A stretch of DNA of 64,000 nucleotides, from the NCBI RefSeq assembly GCF_900166635.1, contig NZ_LT800497.1, positions 2,528,344 to 2,592,343 of the forward strand, written 5' to 3'. Source of the stretch: Oceanobacillus timonensis (GTDB taxonomy: Bacteria; Bacillota; Bacilli; Bacillales; Amphibacillaceae). This document shows positions 60,992 through 64,000 of this stretch, one piece after another (within the stretch, counting starts at the first letter, position 1; each line of letters begins with the position of its first letter). The notes under the pieces were generated by a model. That model ran no database searches. It saw only the letters and a list, made by a program, of their open reading frames with translations, and was not told the origin of the DNA. The translations under genes were made by a program, and so were the position numbers.

Positions 60992-62347
60992 TTAATTCCC
61001 TCCTGTATTTGGTTGATAATATTTATCTAAAAAATTGGTTTGGGTATCCCCTTTTTTATACGCCTCATACGTAATAATTTCCTGAAGCATTGGTATGTTG
61101 GTTTTAATTCCTTCTACTTTGAATTGTTGCAGCGCTTTTTCCAGCTTATGAATTGCTTCTGACCGATTTTCCCCGTGAACAATCAGTTTGGCAATCATCG
61201 GGTCATAAAAATGTGTTACCGTATCTCCGGACGTCACCCCGCATTCATTCCGCACGCCCTCTCCTTGAGGTAGTTCCAGCGTAGTGATTTTACCCGGGGA
61301 TGGAAAAAAGCGCACTGGATCTTCTGCATAAATCCTTCCTTCAATCGCATGCCCCTGTCTTGTTATTTCTTCTTGTGCAAAAGGAAGCTTCTGATCATTA
61401 GCAATGTTGATTTGCTCTTGAACGATATCCATACCCGTTATTTCTTCTGTGACAGGATGCTCTACCTGAATACGTGTATTCATTTCCAAAAAGTAAAATT
61501 GCTCCGATTCATCGACTAAAAATTCAATCGTTCCGGCATTCGTATAATGAATCGCTTGCGCAGCAATCACAGCTGTCTCTCCTAATTTCCTGCGAAGTTC
61601 CTCAGAAATAGATGGAGAAGGCGCTTCCTCCAATACCTTTTGGTTGCGGCGCTGAATCGAGCATTCTCTTTCAAATAAGTGAACCGTATTCTGATGATGG
61701 TCTGCTAACACCTGCACTTCAATATGTCTGCTGTTTGTAATCTGTTTTTCTATAAACATCGCTCCATCACCAAAGAAAGATGCTGCCCTTTTAGAATTAT
61801 TTTCAAATGCTTTTTGCAATTCAACGGAAGAATGTACAATCTCCATCCCGATGCCGCCACCGCCAGCAGATGCTTTTAACATAACAGGATAGCCAATCTG
61901 TTCCGCAAAACGGGTTGCATCTTCTGCCGACTCCACAGCACGGTCTGTACCAGGAATGACAGGTACACCAGCTGCTATCATCGCTTTCCGGGCTTCAATT
62001 TTGCTTCCCATCAATCTTAAGATAGACGCTTCCGGGCCAATAAAGATAATTCCTTCTTCTTTGCACCGTTCTGCAAATGCCGGGCTTTCACTTAAAAAAC
62101 CATAGCCGGGATGAACGGCATCAGCATGCGCCTTTTTCGCAATCGCTACCATTTTGTCTAATTGAAGATAGCTTTGCTGCACTTGGGAAGGACCAATATG
62201 GTATGCCTCGTCAGCCTCTTGTTTAAATAATGCATTTTCATCAGCATCCGAATAAACAGCTACCGTCTGGATATTCAGCTGCTTGCAACTGCGTATAATT
62301 CTTCTGGCTATCTCCCCGCGGTTGGCAATTAAAACCTTTTCTATCAT
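60992..62347 (-). CDS. yngH: biotin carboxylase subunit of acyl-CoA carboxylase
   Basis: This 451-residue ATP-grasp enzyme carboxylates biotin. IEKVLIANRGEIARRIIRSC starts the BC N domain; KASAGGGGIGMEIVHSSVEL is the ATP-grasp glycine loop; FLEMNTRIQVEHPVTEEITG holds metal and biotin residues, then GHAIEGRIYAEDP. ATG at 62347 follows AAAGGAGAG; the longer frame overlaps the upstream dehydrogenase. Confidence 0.94.
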   Translation of the reverse strand: MIEKVLIANRGEIARRIIRSCKQLNIQTVAVYSDADENALFKQEADEAYHIGPSQVQQSYLQLDKMVAIAKKAHADAVHPGYGFLSESPAFAERCKEEGIIFIGPEASILRLMGSKIEARKAMIAAGVPVIPGTDRAVESAEDATRFAEQIGYPVMLKASAGGGGIGMEIVHSSVELQKAFENNSKRAASFFGDGAMFIEKQITNSRHIEVQVLADHHQNTVHLFERECSIQRRNQKVLEEAPSPSISEELRRKLGETAVIAAQAIHYTNAGTIEFLVDESEQFYFLEMNTRIQVEHPVTEEITGMDIVQEQINIANDQKLPFAQEEITRQGHAIEGRIYAEDPVRFFPSPGKITTLELPQGEGVRNECGVTSGDTVTHFYDPMIAKLIVHGENRSEAIHKLEKALQQFKVEGIKTNIPMLQEIITYEAYKKGDTQTNFLDKYYQPNTGGN

Positions 62348-62363
62348 AGCCTTCTCTCCTTTT

Positions 62364-63506
62364 CTAGCATCCCAGCTGTCTGGCAATAACCAGCCGCTGA
62401 ATCTCCGATGTCCCTTCACCAATTTCTAATAACTTCGCATCTCTCAGCAGCCTTTCCACTTCATATTCCCGCATGTATCCGTAACCGCCATGAATTTGAA
62501 TCGCTTGATTTGCCGCACGAAATGCCATTTCCGTTGCATATAATTTAGCGTAAGCTGCTTCTTTGGAAAAATTTCTGCCTTGATCCTTTAACCAGGCTGC
62601 TTTATAAACCATGTTACGTGCCAGTTCAATTTCCATCGCCATGTCCGCTAATTTAAATTGAATCGCCTGAAAACTGGAGATCGCTTTTCCGAATTGCTTC
62701 CGCTCTTTGGCGTACTGCAAAGAACGGTCTAAGGCAGCCTGCGCAATACCGACAGCTAATGCCGCAATGGAAATTCTTCCGCCATCTAATGTTTTCAAAA
62801 ATTGTTGATGCCCTTGATGTTCTGTACCTAAGAGGTTTTCTTTAGGGACACGAACATTATCTAAAACAATTTCTGCCGTATCTGATCCACGGACTCCCAT
62901 TTTGTCATAATCACTGCGAATGGTCAGTCCTTCCGAATCTGTCGGCACAATAATGGCAGAAATCTTATTCTTATTATCTGCATCTTTTTTAGTAACTGCT
63001 GTTACAATAATAAATTCCGCAAAACTGGCATTGGTAATGAAACATTTTTCTCCCTGAATAACATATTCATCTCCATCTCGTTTTGCGGTTGTTTTCGTCC
63101 CCCCGGAATCGGACCCCGCATTAGGCTCTGTTAAACCAAAAGCACCCAAAGTGTTTCCTTCAGCAATTGGTTTTAAAAACGTTTGCTTCTGCTCTTCCGT
63201 TCCAAAATAATATATAGGACTCGCACCTAAAGACACTGCCGCTGCATAGCTTAGTCCAGTACTTCCGCAGCGCTTCCCGATTTCTTCAACAGCAACAGCA
63301 TATGAAATGGTATCACCGCCTGAGCCGCCGTAACTTTCAGGGAAAGGAATTCCTAATAAACCGAGCGCTCCCATGTCTTGAAAGATGTCTTTTGGAAAAG
63401 CTGCATTAACATCGATTTCTACTGCTCTTGGCCGGATTGTTTTTTCTGCAAAGTCCGAAACCATCCGCTGAATCATTTTTTGTTCTTTTGTTAAATCAAA
63501 ATCCAT
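62364..63506 (-). CDS. yngJ: acyl-CoA dehydrogenase, probable isovaleryl-CoA dehydrogenase
   Basis: This FAD enzyme (380 residues) has [20 protein letters not shown] (family signature 1), [17 protein letters not shown], and [20 protein letters not shown] (signature 2). It should oxidise isovaleryl-CoA to 3-methylcrotonyl-CoA, the step before the carboxylase. First gene of the leucine operon. ATG at 63506 follows AAAGGGGG. Confidence 0.9.
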   Translation of the reverse strand: MDFDLTKEQKMIQRMVSDFAEKTIRPRAVEIDVNAAFPKDIFQDMGALGLLGIPFPESYGGSGGDTISYAVAVEEIGKRCGSTGLSYAAAVSLGASPIYYFGTEEQKQTFLKPIAEGNTLGAFGLTEPNAGSDSGGTKTTAKRDGDEYVIQGEKCFITNASFAEFIIVTAVTKKDADNKNKISAIIVPTDSEGLTIRSDYDKMGVRGSDTAEIVLDNVRVPKENLLGTEHQGHQQFLKTLDGGRISIAALAVGIAQAALDRSLQYAKERKQFGKAISSFQAIQFKLADMAMEIELARNMVYKAAWLKDQGRNFSKEAAYAKLYATEMAFRAANQAIQIHGGYGYMREYEVERLLRDAKLLEIGEGTSEIQRLVIARQLGC

Positions 63507-63593
63507 TCTCGTGCCCCCTTTTGCAAATAATGAATGCGTTTCCATATTTATTTTATCAAAAGCTGAGGCTTAGGCAAAGGAAAAGATAAAAAA

Positions 63594-63629
63594 ATCTCCC
63601 TAACTATGCTTTTTGCATGTTAAGGAGAT
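63594..63629 (-). terminator. terminator of parC
   Basis: ATCTCC/GGAGAT with inner TAAC/GTTA-type and ATGC/GCAT pairs forms a long stem; on the minus strand TTTTTTT follows. Confidence 0.92.
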
Positions 63630-63639
63630 AAACTTACCT

Positions 63640-64000
63640 TTATGATTCTTCTTCGTTAGCTTCAAATGGCTTTTCATAAACGGTTTCTTTATATACTTCG
63701 ATGACTTCTCCTGTTTGATCAGCATCAAACATAAATGATCCATTTCCATAACGGTCGGATGCAGAAAACTCTAGTGGATTTACTTTCTGTGTATCTCCAT
63801 TTTTGGTTTCATAGCAAATCATGTCCTGTTTATCTACCATAAAGAACCCTTGAATCCGGTGCGGTTTTTTCTTCAATTCCTTCAACATGGTTAATCCGCG
63901 CTTGGCCCGGCTGGATTTTTCAAAGGATTTTAACTTCATACGTTTGCTGGCCCCGCGCTGTGTGATGATAAATAAATCTTTAGGTGCTTCCGGGCCAAAA
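63640..64000 (-). CDS. parC: DNA topoisomerase IV subunit A, C-terminal end (cut by the window edge)
   Basis: The frame is open to base 64000, and reads APKDLFIITQRGASKRMKLK then AKRGLTMLKELKKKPHRIQG, the final blades of the ParC/GyrA beta-propeller that wraps DNA. The absence of a GyrA-box QRRGGKG and the short ending (FEANEEES) fit ParC. ParC with ParE unlinks daughter chromosomes and is a quinolone target; the catalytic part is outside the window. The ATG at 63939 is internal. Confidence 0.88.
   Translation of the reverse strand, partial: FGPEAPKDLFIITQRGASKRMKLKSFEKSSRAKRGLTMLKELKKKPHRIQGFFMVDKQDMICYETKNGDTQKVNPLEFSASDRYGNGSFMFDADQTGEVIEVYKETVYEKPFEANEEES

Noticed and set aside
1..64000. 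CRISPR arrays, tRNA and rRNA genes, prophage
   Set aside because: No regularly spaced repeats, no GTTCGANNC-type T-loop clusters and no phage structural genes were seen.

Overview
The window is low-GC Firmicute DNA, most likely from a halotolerant or marine Bacillaceae member close to Oceanobacillus or Virgibacillus. The signs are AGGAGG-type ribosome binding sites, Bacillus-style operons (queCDE, opuC, lia, the yng leucine cluster, a double dynamin next to a small 5'-3' exonuclease), a preQ1-I riboswitch and lipoprotein-type cytochrome c. No tRNA, rRNA or CRISPR array was recognised. The genus is an inference from gene style; no marker gene settles it.

Layout. 1-3.1 kb: a DASS anion transporter cut by the left edge, a MarR regulator fused by deletion to the tail of an MFS gene, and a TSUP permease. 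3.1-5.1 kb: the preQ1 operon queC-queD-queE under a preQ1-I riboswitch. 5.3-12 kb: a carnitine module, with a regulator-BKACE-carnitine dehydrogenase-thioesterase operon divergent from the four-gene opuC compatible-solute importer. Together these can import carnitine, oxidise it and release glycine betaine. 12-14.6 kb: a GlcD-type flavin oxidase coupled to a BASS transporter. 14.6-21.8 kb: single genes (pRiA4b ORF-3-like protein, beta-lactamase-fold membrane hydrolase, lipoprotein with an apparent ATC start, cytochrome c, esterase, small membrane proteins).

21.9-37.2 kb is a decay and insertion zone. It holds two PadR regulators, an MFS exporter, a frameshifted ABC permease, an Rpn-type nuclease gene split by a 149-bp repeat element and by a frameshift, a frameshifted alpha/beta hydrolase, and a SUV3-like helicase cut in two by a complete IS1182-family element. 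A complete ISL3-family element sits at the stop codon of an Erm(A)-like 23S rRNA methyltransferase gene. The erm gene (37.2-38.1 kb) keeps an intact two-leader-peptide translational attenuator. Both leaders carry an IAVV arrest motif, and the ribosome binding site of leader 2 is base-paired inside the end of leader 1, which gives a cascade architecture.

38.4-64 kb is ordinary chromosome. It carries small membrane proteins, a TM2-domain protein, a lia envelope-stress operon (liaI-H-F-S-R, no liaG), a GNAT acetyltransferase, a class-A beta-lactamase-like lipoprotein, a two-gene ABC exporter, a Cys/His-rich small protein, a CAP-domain protein, a DUF819 permease, dapA with a 151-bp MITE-like element in its leader, cysK, a 5'-3' exonuclease overlapping a 1210-residue double dynamin, a leucine (methylcrotonyl-CoA) catabolic operon, and the 3' end of parC at the right edge.
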